Origin: Actinomadura sp. NBRC 104412
Lineage (GTDB): Bacteria; Actinomycetota; Actinomycetes; Streptosporangiales; Streptosporangiaceae
Direction of reading: 5' to 3'
DNA length: 64,000 nucleotides
NCBI RefSeq assembly: GCF_030269515.1
Contig: NZ_BSTM01000014.1
Span: 112,851-176,850, forward strand
Shown here: piece after piece, positions 36,239 to 44,523 of the stretch
How the letters are laid out: every line of letters begins with the position of its first letter
Position numbering within the stretch: position 1 is the stretch's first letter
Position numbers and translations under genes: made by a program
Notes under the pieces: generated by a model
The model's input: only the letters and a program-made list of their open reading frames with translations
What the model was told of the DNA's origin: nothing
Database searches by the model: none

Positions 36239-36833
36239 AGAGGAAGACCTCCTCGACGGGCAGCACCCGTCCTGGGGGAGGCACCCAGAATCGCGATGCT
36301 ACTTAGGCTTACCTTCATGGTATGTCCGGGATGGAATGTTCTTCTCGGGAAGGGGGCGATGCGGTTCGCCAGGGGGGCAGGGTGTGGCGTGTCGGCGGTC
36401 CGGTGGCGCGCCGCCATGGCGGCTCGGCGTTCCGGCCGGTTCCCGAAGTCCCGTGGCGCCGCGGCCTGGTCGGCCGCGGGCGTTCCGCCCGTCATGTGAC
36501 ATCCCTCTTCCAGGGAGTCGCGGCCCCGTAACACAAGACGTATCACTTCGCGCCCGGGTTCACGCGGCTCTTCGGAATTCGGGCAGGTCCCTATCCGGTG
36601 GTACGACCCGGGCGGCCCCTGAGTTCAACCTGGACACAGGCAACTTGCCATGTGGCACAGGTCGACATGGAGCCGCCTGACGAGCCGCGGTGGCCGGTGT
36701 GGGAAGCCTGGGCTTCCCGGGGGCGCGAAGTTCACGCCACGCACTATAGACAGCATGTGAAATGCGCCTTTGCGGCGCCCCCTCGCCCCGGCCATCTCCC
36801 CGACGGGTCCTGGACGGGTTCCGCACCGGTGTC
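36239..36833. other. Gene-free region upstream of korA
   Basis: About 595 bases between the korA start and the stop of the proline-rich protein gene. Short open frames here have no ribosome site or recognisable product. It holds the iron-box-like sequence at 36303-36314 and a hairpin GGGAAGCCTGGGCTTCCC (36701-36718), which may end transcription of the minus-strand gene to its right. Nothing else seen. Confidence 0.5.
36303..36314 (-). promoter_or_regulatory. Candidate iron-box (DtxR/IdeR-type) upstream of korA
   Basis: On the minus strand the sequence reads AGGTAAGCCTAA, 11 of 12 matches to the centre of the actinobacterial iron box (AGGTTAGCCTAA). The outer bases of the 19-bp box match poorly. 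It is about 65 bases upstream of the korA start, a sensible promoter position. If real, korAB would be iron-controlled. Confidence 0.4.
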
Positions 36834-38192
36834 TCAGGGCGTCGAGGACGGTGTGGCCGACGGTGACGGAGATATGACCTGTTCGCGTTCACGGTCGACC
36901 AGATCCAGGAGCCGGGCCACGTCGGACGCCGCGACCGCCTCGCCGATGACGCGGGCGTACCCCTCGTACGGGTGCGGCCCCGGTGTCTCCCGCACTGCGC
37001 GTAGCCATGACCGCCAGCCGGGGCTCGTGACCTTGCAGCGCAGCTTCACCGTGCGACCGGCCGGGACGGGCGCCGACCCGGTGCAGCGCCCCAGCGTCCT
37101 GCCCTCGGCGGTGATCGTGGCACGCATCGCCGCGCGGGCGCCGACGGGCACCGTTCCCTGCGGGGACGTCAGCGTGGCGTCGACCCTCAGCGTGCAGCCG
37201 CTCATGTTGTCGTTGCAGTTGACGAAGTCCGGCTTGCCCGGTTGGAAGCGCAGCGTGGGGTCGCCGGCGCCGCCCAGCGCGGCCACCCGCGGCCGCAGCT
37301 CGGTGACCGCGGCGGCGGCGTCCACCAGGGGAGACACCGCGAGCTGCGGCCTGCCCTGTCCGGCCGCCCGTACCCGCACGAGCCGGTACGGGGCGGATGC
37401 GGTCACGAAGTAGTCGGCCTCCGCGGTGCGCACCCTGTACGCGGGGGTCGTTCCGACCTTCACGGTGGACCACCGTCCGGTCGAGCCCAGGCGGGTCGCG
37501 ATCGACCTCGGCCCCAGGGCGTCCGAAACGTCCGCCAGGCCGGAGAGCGCCAAGGGCACCTTCGCCCAGCGGCCCGCGAACGAGCCCGCTCGTGCCGCCT
37601 CGCCGCTGTAGGCGCGCCAGAAGGCGGTGCCGCCCTTCACGTATGTCGAGCCGTCGATCGCGACGAGATCCGCGCTGATCGTCCCGTCGGTGAGCGTTCC
37701 CGTGCCGAGCCCGGCACGGGTCACGGTCAGCCGCACCTGGACGGGCCTGCCCGCCAGGGTCATCGTCCCGGCATAGCGGAGCCCGGGCAGGGACGTGAGC
37801 CGCCTGGCCGCCTCCTGCGACCACTCCGGGGGCGTGGGCTTGGCGGTGGCGCCCTGCCTGCGTCCCTCGTCGTCCGCCGTCGCCAGCAACGCGAAGGTGA
37901 CCACGCCGGCCAGCACGACCACCACGGCCCCCGCGACGAGCGCCGGCCGCCGCCGGGACGGCTTGGCGTCCTTCGGAGGCGGGGGCATCGGCCCAGGAGG
38001 CCAGCCCTGCGGCGGCCCCTGCGGCGGCCCCTGCGGTGCGCCTTGCGGGTAGCCGGGCGCGGGATATCGCGGCCCCTGCGGCGGGGGCGGCGGAAGATGC
38101 GGCGGGGGACCCGGGAGCGGGTTCATCGGGGGGCGCGGGCCGGAACCTGGGCGAGGACCCACCTGCGGCGGCCCCTCGTGTTCTACGCTCAC
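36834..38192 (-). CDS. Proline-rich membrane-anchored protein, paralog 1
   Basis: 452 residues from GTG 38192; an ATG at 38282 is upstream in frame. Architecture: Pro/Gly/Gln-rich cytoplasmic N-terminus of ~75 residues, a basic KPSRRRP stop-transfer, one TM helix (LVAGAVVVVLAGVVTFALLA), then an extracellular part with a beta-rich region like lipoprotein LppX/LprG folds and a C-terminal module with cysteines (FVNCNDNMSGC, GRCTGS, LRCKV). It shares this layout and the KPxFVxC motif with the next gene. Function unknown. Confidence 0.75.
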   Translation of the reverse strand: MSVEHEGPPQVGPRPGSGPRPPMNPLPGPPPHLPPPPPQGPRYPAPGYPQGAPQGPPQGPPQGWPPGPMPPPPKDAKPSRRRPALVAGAVVVVLAGVVTFALLATADDEGRRQGATAKPTPPEWSQEAARRLTSLPGLRYAGTMTLAGRPVQVRLTVTRAGLGTGTLTDGTISADLVAIDGSTYVKGGTAFWRAYSGEAARAGSFAGRWAKVPLALSGLADVSDALGPRSIATRLGSTGRWSTVKVGTTPAYRVRTAEADYFVTASAPYRLVRVRAAGQGRPQLAVSPLVDAAAAVTELRPRVAALGGAGDPTLRFQPGKPDFVNCNDNMSGCTLRVDATLTSPQGTVPVGARAAMRATITAEGRTLGRCTGSAPVPAGRTVKLRCKVTSPGWRSWLRAVRETPGPHPYEGYARVIGEAVAASDVARLLDLVDREREQVISPSPSATPSSTP

Positions 38193-38338
38193 GCGGCGCT
38201 CAATGTGCTGACAACGGGCATCACAGACATAGAGTGCCGGACGTTGCGGGTCCTCGCAGCAGGACCGCGCATCGTCCGGCACCGGAGCCAGATCACGCCC
38301 GCTTCGATCTGGGGCGATGACCTTTCAGGTGGGATTCC

Positions 38339-38379
38339 CCACTCGCACGGCACGCGCCTGCGGCGGACCGTGCGAGTGG
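38339..38379 (-). terminator. Hairpin terminator between the two proline-rich paralogs
   Basis: CCACTCGCACGG (38339-38350) and CCGTGCGAGTGG (38368-38379) form a perfect 12-bp stem with a 17-base loop. It lies about 40 bases downstream of the stop of paralog 2 (minus strand). No clear T-tract. Confidence 0.65.
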
Positions 38380-38419
38380 CGTCCCGATGATCACGTTGGC
38401 AGGGGGTTCACAGGGCCGT

Positions 38420-39712
38420 TCACTCGGAGTCGAGGCCGCGCTGCAGGGCCGCGACATCGCTGGAGGTGGCGGCGATCGCCATCGGCGTGGCCGACACCCA
38501 GACCCGGCGGGCGTTCTTGCCCGACCTGGCCCACTCGCCGCCGGAGATCGTGCACTGGACCGTCACGTCGTCCAGGCCCGTCACGGTTCCGGTCGAGCTG
38601 CACTCGCCGTACAGCGTGCCGCCGCCCTGCGCCGAGGTCAGCCGGAAGTTGACCTTGATGGGCACGCTGGGCGCGCCGCCCCGGGTGCTCCAGACCCGCA
38701 CCCGCACGGTGCACGGCTCGCCGCCGCGGTCGCAGTCGACGAACTCCGGCTTGGCCGAGTTGCGCGGCGACTTGCTGGAGTCGAACGCGTCGGTCAGCTC
38801 GCCCATCTGGGCGCGCATCTGGCTGATGGTGCTCGAACTGGCGGCGGTGGACTGCACGGTGACATCGGCCGACACCCGCGGGCTGCTGATGTTCTCGTAC
38901 CGCAGCAGCTCGCCGTCCTCGGAGAGGTAGAACGTGGTCAGGCTGCTGCCGACGCGGTACGCCTTGCGGCCCTGGACGGTGGTCTCCCGCTCCCGGAGGG
39001 TGTAGCGGCTGATCTGCCGCATCTCCGAGGCCAGCGCCGCCGGCGTCAGCTCACGGTCGAAGTCCAGGCTCAGCTCGGTGTTGCTGACCAGGCCCCACTG
39101 GTCGCCCTCCTTCAGGAAGGAGTTGGACGACAGCGAGCTCAGCTTGGACGTCCAGTAGCTCTTGGACGCCTTGACGAACAGCTTGTTGTCGGCACCCAGC
39201 AGCGTCACGTTGTCGCCGTTCCAGGTCACCTGGCCGTTGACACGGCCGCCCCGGGTCACCGTGAGCTCACCCTGGAGGTTGTCGGAGGCGTAGCTGAAGG
39301 AGCCCTTGAGCTTGACGGTGCGCGCCGTGGACAGCGAGTTGGCTGCGGCTTCCAGGCGCTCCTCGGGGGTCTTGCCGCTGTTGGCGAGGACGACCACCAC
39401 CACGACCGCCACCAGGACGACCGCGACCAGCGCGCCGCCCAGGACGATGGCGAGGACCGCTCCGTTGCCGCGCTTGGGCGGGGGAGGTGGCATGCCCGGA
39501 CCCATTCCGGGGCCCATCGGCATGCCGCCGGGCGGGGGGAAGGGCGGCGGCGTGCTGGGGCCGCCGAAGCCTGGACCACCCGGACCAGGCGGTGGAGGGA
39601 CACCCGGGCCAGGGGGCGGAGGGACACCCGGCCCGCCGGGACTCGCGGGCGGAGGCGGAGGCCAGGATCCTCCTGGAGGATCCCACCCCGGTGGAGGCGG
39701 AGGGTTGCTCAT
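38420..39712 (-). CDS. Proline-rich membrane-anchored protein, paralog 2
   Basis: 430 residues, ATG start. Cytoplasmic N-terminus of ~80 residues made of PPPPG/PGGPG repeats, TM helix AVLAIVLGGALVAVVLVAVV at about 85-110, then an extracellular lipoprotein-like beta domain (KLKGSFSYASDNLQGELTVT) and a C-terminal module with paired cysteines (PEFVDCDRGGEPC, LYGECSS, TVQCTIS). Clear paralog of the preceding gene by layout. Divergent from nuoA of cluster 2. Function unknown; secretion or envelope role is a guess. Confidence 0.78.
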   Translation of the reverse strand: MSNPPPPPGWDPPGGSWPPPPPASPGGPGVPPPPGPGVPPPPGPGGPGFGGPSTPPPFPPPGGMPMGPGMGPGMPPPPPKRGNGAVLAIVLGGALVAVVLVAVVVVVVLANSGKTPEERLEAAANSLSTARTVKLKGSFSYASDNLQGELTVTRGGRVNGQVTWNGDNVTLLGADNKLFVKASKSYWTSKLSSLSSNSFLKEGDQWGLVSNTELSLDFDRELTPAALASEMRQISRYTLRERETTVQGRKAYRVGSSLTTFYLSEDGELLRYENISSPRVSADVTVQSTAASSSTISQMRAQMGELTDAFDSSKSPRNSAKPEFVDCDRGGEPCTVRVRVWSTRGGAPSVPIKVNFRLTSAQGGGTLYGECSSTGTVTGLDDVTVQCTISGGEWARSGKNARRVWVSATPMAIAATSSDVAALQRGLDSE

Positions 39713-39866
39713 CGGTCACGTCCTTCCAGGTCCAACTGGCCCCTCTAATGCTTCTCTAGTGTGCAGCAAAAGCGGGACATTACGCTCAGCCGTATGAGGG
39801 CGGCCCCGCGGTCGTGATCGTCCCGACCTCTCGGGAATACTTGGACGCGCGGCGAGGGAGGTTGGT
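39713..39866 (+). promoter_or_regulatory. Divergent promoter region of nuo cluster 2
   Basis: 154 bases between the minus-strand proline-rich gene and nuoA of cluster 2, with an AT-richer patch near 39745-39790. The promoter of the second nuo cluster must lie here or be absent. GCGAGGGAGG at 39853-39862 is the nuoA ribosome site. No specific operator recognised. Confidence 0.45.
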
Positions 39867-40238
39867 TTGACTGATTATTTTGATACCTACGTGGTGGTCG
39901 TCGCTTTGATCATCATCGGTGGCGGGATCGTCGCCGGTGGCCTGGCCGCCAACCGCCTCCTGCGCCCGGACCGGCCCACCGCGGAGAAGCTGACGACCTA
40001 CGAGTGCGGTGTGGACCCGGTCGGCCAGGGCTGGGCGCAGTCCTACGTGCGCTACTACGTGTTCGCCTTCCTGTACGTGGTGTTCGCCGTCGACGCGGTG
40101 TTCCTGTTCCCGTGGGCCACCATCTTCGCCGCCCCCGGTTACGGCATGGCCACGCTTGCGGAGATGTTCATCTTCCTGGGCTTCCTCGCCACCGGCCTGC
40201 TGTACGCGGGCAAGAAGGGCGTTCTGTCCTGGGTCTGA
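39867..40238 (+). CDS. nuoA: NADH-quinone oxidoreductase subunit A (cluster 2)
   Basis: 123 residues, three membrane helices; TYECGVDPVG loop and VRYYVFAFLYVVFAVDAVFLFPW match NuoA. TTG start decided by GGGAGG 5 bases upstream. Only moderately similar to the cluster 1 copy, so an old duplication or separate origin. First gene of a cluster that lacks D, E, F and G. Confidence 0.94.
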   Translation: MTDYFDTYVVVVALIIIGGGIVAGGLAANRLLRPDRPTAEKLTTYECGVDPVGQGWAQSYVRYYVFAFLYVVFAVDAVFLFPWATIFAAPGYGMATLAEMFIFLGFLATGLLYAGKKGVLSWV

Positions 40239-40277
40239 CCGTGGTACGGCTGTAAGAATGCTTCCGTGGACACCCCG

Positions 40278-40322
40278 GCGAGCGGAGCGAGCGCATGGGC
40301 ACGCGAGCGGAGCGAGCGCATG
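40278..40322 (+). repeat. Direct repeat carrying the GAGCGGAGCGAG core before nuoB of cluster 2
   Basis: GCGAGCGGAGCGAGCGCATG occurs at 40278-40297 and again at 40303-40322; the second copy includes the ATG start of nuoB. The core is the same as in the nuoB, korB and yajQ stop-linked elements, but the G/C-run hairpin is missing here. The GGAGCGAG part may act as the ribosome binding site. Confidence 0.7.
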
Positions 40323-41219
40323 AGCACTGATCTGCCGTCGCCGACCGTGGGCGCGCTGTCGCGGGTGGCGCCCAAGCCGATCAAGTTCGTGCTCAACTGG
40401 GGCCGCCGGTACTCGCTGTGGGTCTTCAACTTCGGGCTGGCCTGCTGCGCGATCGAGTTCATCGCGACCTCGATGGGCCGGCACGACTTCATCCGGCTCG
40501 GCGTGATCCCGTTCGCGCCCGGCCCGCGGCAGGCGGACCTGATGGTGGTGTCCGGCACGGTCAGCGACAAGATGGCCCCGGCCGTGCGGCGGCTGTACGA
40601 GCAGATGCCCGAGCCCAAGTACGTGATCTCGTTCGGCGCCTGCTCCAACTGCGGCGGCCCGTACTGGGACTCCTACTGCGTCACCAAGGGCGTCGACCAG
40701 ATCATCCCGGTGGACGTGTACGTGCCGGGGTGCCCGCCGCGTCCGGAGGCGCTGCTGCACGGCATCGTCCGGCTCCAGGAGAAGATCGCCGGGGAGTCGC
40801 TGGGGGAGCGCTACAACGGCGGAGGGGATTCGGTGACGCCGCCTCCGGCGCCCGGTCCCATGTCCGCCACGGTGCTGCGCCGTCCTCTCCAGCCGGCGCC
40901 GGACGACGTTCCGGCGCCGGGCCTGACCCCGGCCACCGAGGAGCCCGAGCCGCCCCAGGACGCGGCGACCACCGAGCAACCCACCGCACCTACGGAGCCC
41001 AGCGAGCCCACCGGGCCTACGGAGGAGCACCAGCCGCCCAAGGCGGGTCCTGAGGACGCGACCGTCTCCGTCGAGCCCGTCACGGAGGAGCCGCCGGGCC
41101 GGACCGGGCGCCGCAGGCCCCGCCCGGACGATCACGACCCGTCCATCATCCCGGGCCTGGCGGACGACGAGCACGACGACGGCGGCCACGACGACGAGAT
41201 CGGACGGACCGGCCGATGA
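40320..41219 (+). CDS. nuoB: NADH-quinone oxidoreductase subunit B (cluster 2), extended C-terminus
   Basis: 299 residues from ATG 40320 (in-frame GTG at 40266 possible). Core of ~165 residues with all N2 ligands: Cys42-Cys43 (LACCAIE), Cys108 (FGACSNCGG) and Cys138 (VPGCPPRPE). An additional Cys111 and Cys120 occur, as in some non-NADH complex I relatives. From about residue 172 follows a ~125-residue Pro/Glu/Thr-rich acidic tail, probably disordered, absent from cluster 1 NuoB. ATGA overlap with nuoC. Confidence 0.93.
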   Translation: MSTDLPSPTVGALSRVAPKPIKFVLNWGRRYSLWVFNFGLACCAIEFIATSMGRHDFIRLGVIPFAPGPRQADLMVVSGTVSDKMAPAVRRLYEQMPEPKYVISFGACSNCGGPYWDSYCVTKGVDQIIPVDVYVPGCPPRPEALLHGIVRLQEKIAGESLGERYNGGGDSVTPPPAPGPMSATVLRRPLQPAPDDVPAPGLTPATEEPEPPQDAATTEQPTAPTEPSEPTGPTEEHQPPKAGPEDATVSVEPVTEEPPGRTGRRRPRPDDHDPSIIPGLADDEHDDGGHDDEIGRTGR

Positions 41220-41926
41220 GCGACGCGAGCCGGGAACCTCCGGGGCCGGACGAGGCCGAGGCACCCACGACGGTGCCCACGACGGTGCCCACCGCGGAGG
41301 CGCTCGCCGAGGCGTGGCGCAAGCGGTTCGGGGACGATGTCAGCAGCGAGGAGACCTTCGGCGGGCTGGCCGTGGGCGTGCCGCCGGAGGTGTGGCTCGA
41401 CGCGCTCGCGTTCGCCCGCGACGAGCTGTCCTGCGGCTTCTTCGACTGGCTGACCGGTGTGGACGAGCTGGAGGACGGGTTCGCGATCGTCGTGCACGTC
41501 TACTCGCTGGAACGGCGCCACCACCTCCTCGTCCGTACGCGGGTGCCGCGCGACGAGCCGCGCCTGCCCTCGGCGACCGGTCTCTACCGGGGCGCGGCCT
41601 GGCACGAGCGGGAGACGTTCGAGATGTTCGGCGTGGTCTTCGAGGGCCACCCCGATCTGAAGCCGCTGCTGCTCCCGGACGGGTTCGAGGGGCATCCGCT
41701 GCGCAAGGACTTCGTCCTGGCCGCGCGGGTCGCCAAGTCGTGGCCGGGCGCGAAGGAGCCGGGCGAGTCGGGCGGGGGCGCGCCGAGCCGCCGCCGCGTC
41801 CGCCCGCCGGGCGTACCGGAGGAGGGGGCGTGGGCCGCCGCGGCGGAACGCGCCCGGCAGTCGCAGCCCGCACGGCGCCGCGCGCCGGACGCCGGACGAC
41901 CGGAGGGGCGGGCCCCGGATGCTTGA
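41216..41926 (+). CDS. nuoC: NADH-quinone oxidoreductase subunit C (cluster 2)
   Basis: 236 residues. 30-kDa signature HERETFEMFGVVFEGHPDLKP and HPLRKDFVLAARV in the second half; FFDWLTGVDELEDGF earlier. The C-terminal ~60 residues are Arg/Ala/Pro-rich. Starts on the nuoB stop (ATGA) and overlaps nuoH by 8 bases. No nuoD follows, whereas cluster 1 has C-D-E-F-G-H; the junction C-H is clean, so D-G were not lost by a visible recent scar. Confidence 0.92.
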   Translation: MSDASREPPGPDEAEAPTTVPTTVPTAEALAEAWRKRFGDDVSSEETFGGLAVGVPPEVWLDALAFARDELSCGFFDWLTGVDELEDGFAIVVHVYSLERRHHLLVRTRVPRDEPRLPSATGLYRGAAWHERETFEMFGVVFEGHPDLKPLLLPDGFEGHPLRKDFVLAARVAKSWPGAKEPGESGGGAPSRRRVRPPGVPEEGAWAAAAERARQSQPARRRAPDAGRPEGRAPDA

Positions 41927-42875
41927 GATCGTCGTCAAGCTGGCGCTGGTCGCCGCCGCGTTCGCGCTGCTCCCGCTGCTGGTCGGGCAGGCGGAGCACA
42001 AGGTCATGGCGCACATGCAGGGGCGGCTCGGCCCGATGTACGCGGGCGCCTTCCACGGCTGGGCGCAGTTGCTCGCGGACGGGGTGAAGTTCGTCCAGAA
42101 GGAGGACGTGGTCCCCAGGGACGCCGACCTGCGGGTGTTCAAGCTGGCCCCGGCGGTGGCGCTGGTCCCGTACCTGCTGGTGCTGATCGTCATTCCGGTG
42201 GGGCCGGACGGGCAGGTGGCGATCGATCTCGGCCTGGGCCTGTTCTTCGCGCTGGCCGTGATGGGCGTCGGGGTGATCGGCGCGATCATGGCGGGCTGGG
42301 CGTCGGCCAACAAGTACTCGCTGCTGGGCGGGATGCGGGTCGCGGCGCAGTTGATGTCCTACGAGCTGCCGATGGTGTTCGCGGCCTCGTCGGTGGCGAT
42401 GGCGGCCGGGACGCTGTCGCTGCCGGGGATCGTCGAGGAGTGGCGCTGGTGGTGGCTGCCCTGGCAGGCGGTCGGCGCGGTGGTGTTCTTCGTGGCGGGC
42501 CTGGCCGAGCTGCGCCGCCCGCCGTTCGACATGCCGGTCGCCGACTCCGAGATCATTTTCGGCCCGTACACGGAGTACGGCGGGCTGCGGTTCGCGCTGT
42601 TCCTGCTGGCCGAGTACGCGGGGATCGTGGTGCTGTGCGCGCTGACCACGGTGCTGTTCCTGGGCGGCTGGAAGGGCCCGTTCCTGGACGCCGAGCTGGG
42701 CTGGCTGTGGACGCTGCTCAAGACGTCCGTGCTGGCGTTCGTGGTGATCTGGCTGCGGGTCAGCTACCCGAGGATGCGCGAGGACCAGTTGCAGAAGCTG
42801 GCCTGGGCATGGCTCGTGCCGCTGTCGCTGGCGCAGCTCGCGCTCACCGGCGTCCTCAGGGTCGCTTTGGCCTGA
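41919..42875 (+). CDS. nuoH: NADH-quinone oxidoreductase subunit H (cluster 2)
   Basis: 318 residues, about eight helices, without the tail seen in cluster 1. Conserved loops: LLADGVKFVQKEDVVPRDAD, then AELRRPPFDMPVADSEIIFG and PYTEYGGLRFALFLLAEY, so the quinone-chamber acids are kept. It ends 48 bases before the stop of an opposite-strand gene. Confidence 0.94.
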   Translation: MLEIVVKLALVAAAFALLPLLVGQAEHKVMAHMQGRLGPMYAGAFHGWAQLLADGVKFVQKEDVVPRDADLRVFKLAPAVALVPYLLVLIVIPVGPDGQVAIDLGLGLFFALAVMGVGVIGAIMAGWASANKYSLLGGMRVAAQLMSYELPMVFAASSVAMAAGTLSLPGIVEEWRWWWLPWQAVGAVVFFVAGLAELRRPPFDMPVADSEIIFGPYTEYGGLRFALFLLAEYAGIVVLCALTTVLFLGGWKGPFLDAELGWLWTLLKTSVLAFVVIWLRVSYPRMREDQLQKLAWAWLVPLSLAQLALTGVLRVALA

Positions 42876-42923
42876 CCGGAGCGCCGGGTGACCCCGGCCG
42901 GACGGCCCCGGCCGGGCGCCCGA

Positions 42924-43874
42924 TCACGGCAGGAAGACGGCGTACTCGGCGATCTGGGGCAGCAGCCCCGGCGGCAGGTCGATGTCCACGGCCATCTCCT
43001 CGGCGGAGATGAAGCCGCCCTGCTCGGTGCGCCTCCGCACGATCCGGTCGATGATCTCCTCGTCCAGTCCGGGCAGCATGGCGAGCGTCGCGGGCGGGAC
43101 GTGGTTGACGTCGATCAGGCCGCCGTCGTCGTAGCCGCGGGGCAGGTCGGGACGTCCGATGCGCAGCTCGTGCGCGAGCGCCGGGTCCTCGGCGACCAGC
43201 GCGCGGGCCTCCTCGCGCAGCGCCCTGCGGTACTTGGCGTACTTGATCGCGTGCTCGTTGCGGACGTTCTGCGGTGGCTCGCGGGGGAACACCGACGGCC
43301 GTACCGCGAAGGCGTGCACGCTGCCCGCGACCCACAGCATCATCATCATGATGATGCTCAGCGCGCTGAGAACGGAGTCGTCGGACAGCGCCATCAGCAT
43401 CCAGGCGGCGGTGCCCGCGCCGTAGCTGCCCGCGATCGCCCCCAGGTGCAGCGAATGCCGCCGCACCGCCGCGTACAGGAACGAGAACGGGGTGCCGATC
43501 CCGAACGTCAGGAAGGGCACGAACGCCCACATGAACCCGCGCGGCTCGCCGGGCGGCGGAACGGGCGGATGCATCGGCGGCGGAGGGACCGGCGGCGTCG
43601 GGTACGGCGGCCGCCACCCTGGCATCGAGGGCGGACGTCCCTGCGGCATGTGCGGACGCGGGTAGGGACCGGTGGGTTGCCCCGGGGCATAGCGGTGGTG
43701 CGACTGCGGGAACCCCGGCGGAGCGTGCTCCCTCGGACCGGACGCCCGGCGCGACCCCGGGACCGGGCCCGGACCGGAGTCCGTGCCGGGGCGCGGTCCC
43801 TCGTCGTCGTGGACGTCGTCTGAGACGTCCTTACGGAAGTTTTCGCGGTGCGGGCCTTCCATGTCACGGTCCAC
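42924..43874 (-). CDS. Helix-hairpin-helix membrane protein inserted in nuo cluster 2
   Basis: 316 residues, GTG start (ATG at 43862 alternative). N-terminal ~110 residues are acidic then Pro/Gly-rich with PP[MV]HPP runs; two to three membrane helices at about 115-195 (GFMWAFVPFLTFGIG, SALSIIMMMMLWVAG); a charged helix; and a C-terminal ComEA-type helix-hairpin-helix: DVNHVPPATLAMLPGLDEEI with FISAEEMA. It lies opposite to the nuo genes and splits the cluster between nuoH and nuoI. No link to complex I is known to me. Confidence 0.78.
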   Translation of the reverse strand: MDRDMEGPHRENFRKDVSDDVHDDEGPRPGTDSGPGPVPGSRRASGPREHAPPGFPQSHHRYAPGQPTGPYPRPHMPQGRPPSMPGWRPPYPTPPVPPPPMHPPVPPPGEPRGFMWAFVPFLTFGIGTPFSFLYAAVRRHSLHLGAIAGSYGAGTAAWMLMALSDDSVLSALSIIMMMMLWVAGSVHAFAVRPSVFPREPPQNVRNEHAIKYAKYRRALREEARALVAEDPALAHELRIGRPDLPRGYDDGGLIDVNHVPPATLAMLPGLDEEIIDRIVRRRTEQGGFISAEEMAVDIDLPPGLLPQIAEYAVFLP

Positions 43875-43898
43875 GTGCCCTCCTCACCGATGGATGAG

Positions 43899-43929
43899 CG
43901 AACGGACCCGGAAGCTCATGTTCCGTTCG
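43899..43929. promoter_or_regulatory. Inverted repeat in the divergent promoter before nuoI of cluster 2
   Basis: CGAACGGA (43899-43906) and TCCGTTCG (43922-43929) are perfect complements with a 15-base spacer, in the 112-base gap between the helix-hairpin-helix gene and nuoI. It could be an operator for either direction, and implies that nuoI-N has its own promoter. Binding protein unknown. Confidence 0.4.
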
Positions 43930-43986
43930 ACGAACGCGACACCCGTTGCGTTCCCCCCGGGCGATTCGTAGGGAATCATGTGACCC

Positions 43987-44523
43987 GTGGGACGGCTACC
44001 AGGAGGCGGACTGGCCAAGGGGCTCGCTGTCACGCTGCGAACGATGACACGGCGCTCCATCACCCGACAGTACCCGGAGGCGCAGCCGGATCTCCCTCCG
44101 CGCAGCAGGGGGGTGATAGCCCTCTTCGAGGAGAACTGCACGGTGTGCATGCTGTGCGCCCGTGAGTGTCCCGACTGGTGCATCTATATCGACTCGCACA
44201 AGGAGACCCTGCCCGCCGAGGGCGGCGGCCGTCCCCGTACCCGCAACGTGCTCGACCGGTTCGCGATCGACTTCGCGCTGTGCATGTACTGCGGCATCTG
44301 CATCGAGGTGTGCCCGTTCGACGCGCTGTTCTGGTCGCCGGAGTTCGAGTACGCCGAGTATGACATCGCCGAGCTGACCCACGAGCGGGACCGGCTGCGG
44401 GAGTGGATGTGGACGGTGCCGCCGCCGCAGGCGCACGAGCCCAACGCCGACCCGCCGAAGGAGCTCGCCGCCGCCGAGAAGTCCGCCGCCCGCGCGCGGC
44501 GTCGAGGCGGTGGAGGCCCGTGA
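43987..44523 (+). CDS. nuoI: NADH-quinone oxidoreductase subunit I (cluster 2)
   Basis: 178 residues with two complete [4Fe-4S] motifs, CTVCMLCARECPDWC and CMYCGICIEVCPFDALFW. With no NuoG in the cluster, NuoI would be the outermost electron-carrying subunit and thus the natural docking point for a ferredoxin. GTG start with AGGAGG absent nearby; MTRRSITRQYP begins 20 codons in at an ATG and is an alternative. GTGA overlap with nuoJ. Confidence 0.93.
   Translation: MGRLPGGGLAKGLAVTLRTMTRRSITRQYPEAQPDLPPRSRGVIALFEENCTVCMLCARECPDWCIYIDSHKETLPAEGGGRPRTRNVLDRFAIDFALCMYCGICIEVCPFDALFWSPEFEYAEYDIAELTHERDRLREWMWTVPPPQAHEPNADPPKELAAAEKSAARARRRGGGGP

Noticed and set aside
36235..36892. Several short frames on both strands upstream of korA.
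   Set aside because: No ribosome sites, no family resemblance, and mutually overlapping; treated as non-coding.
42890..42915. Hairpin CCCGGCC/GGCCGGG between nuoH and the helix-hairpin-helix gene as terminator.
   Set aside because: Plausible by position, but such short GC stems are frequent by chance at this composition and there is no T-tract; not listed as a feature.
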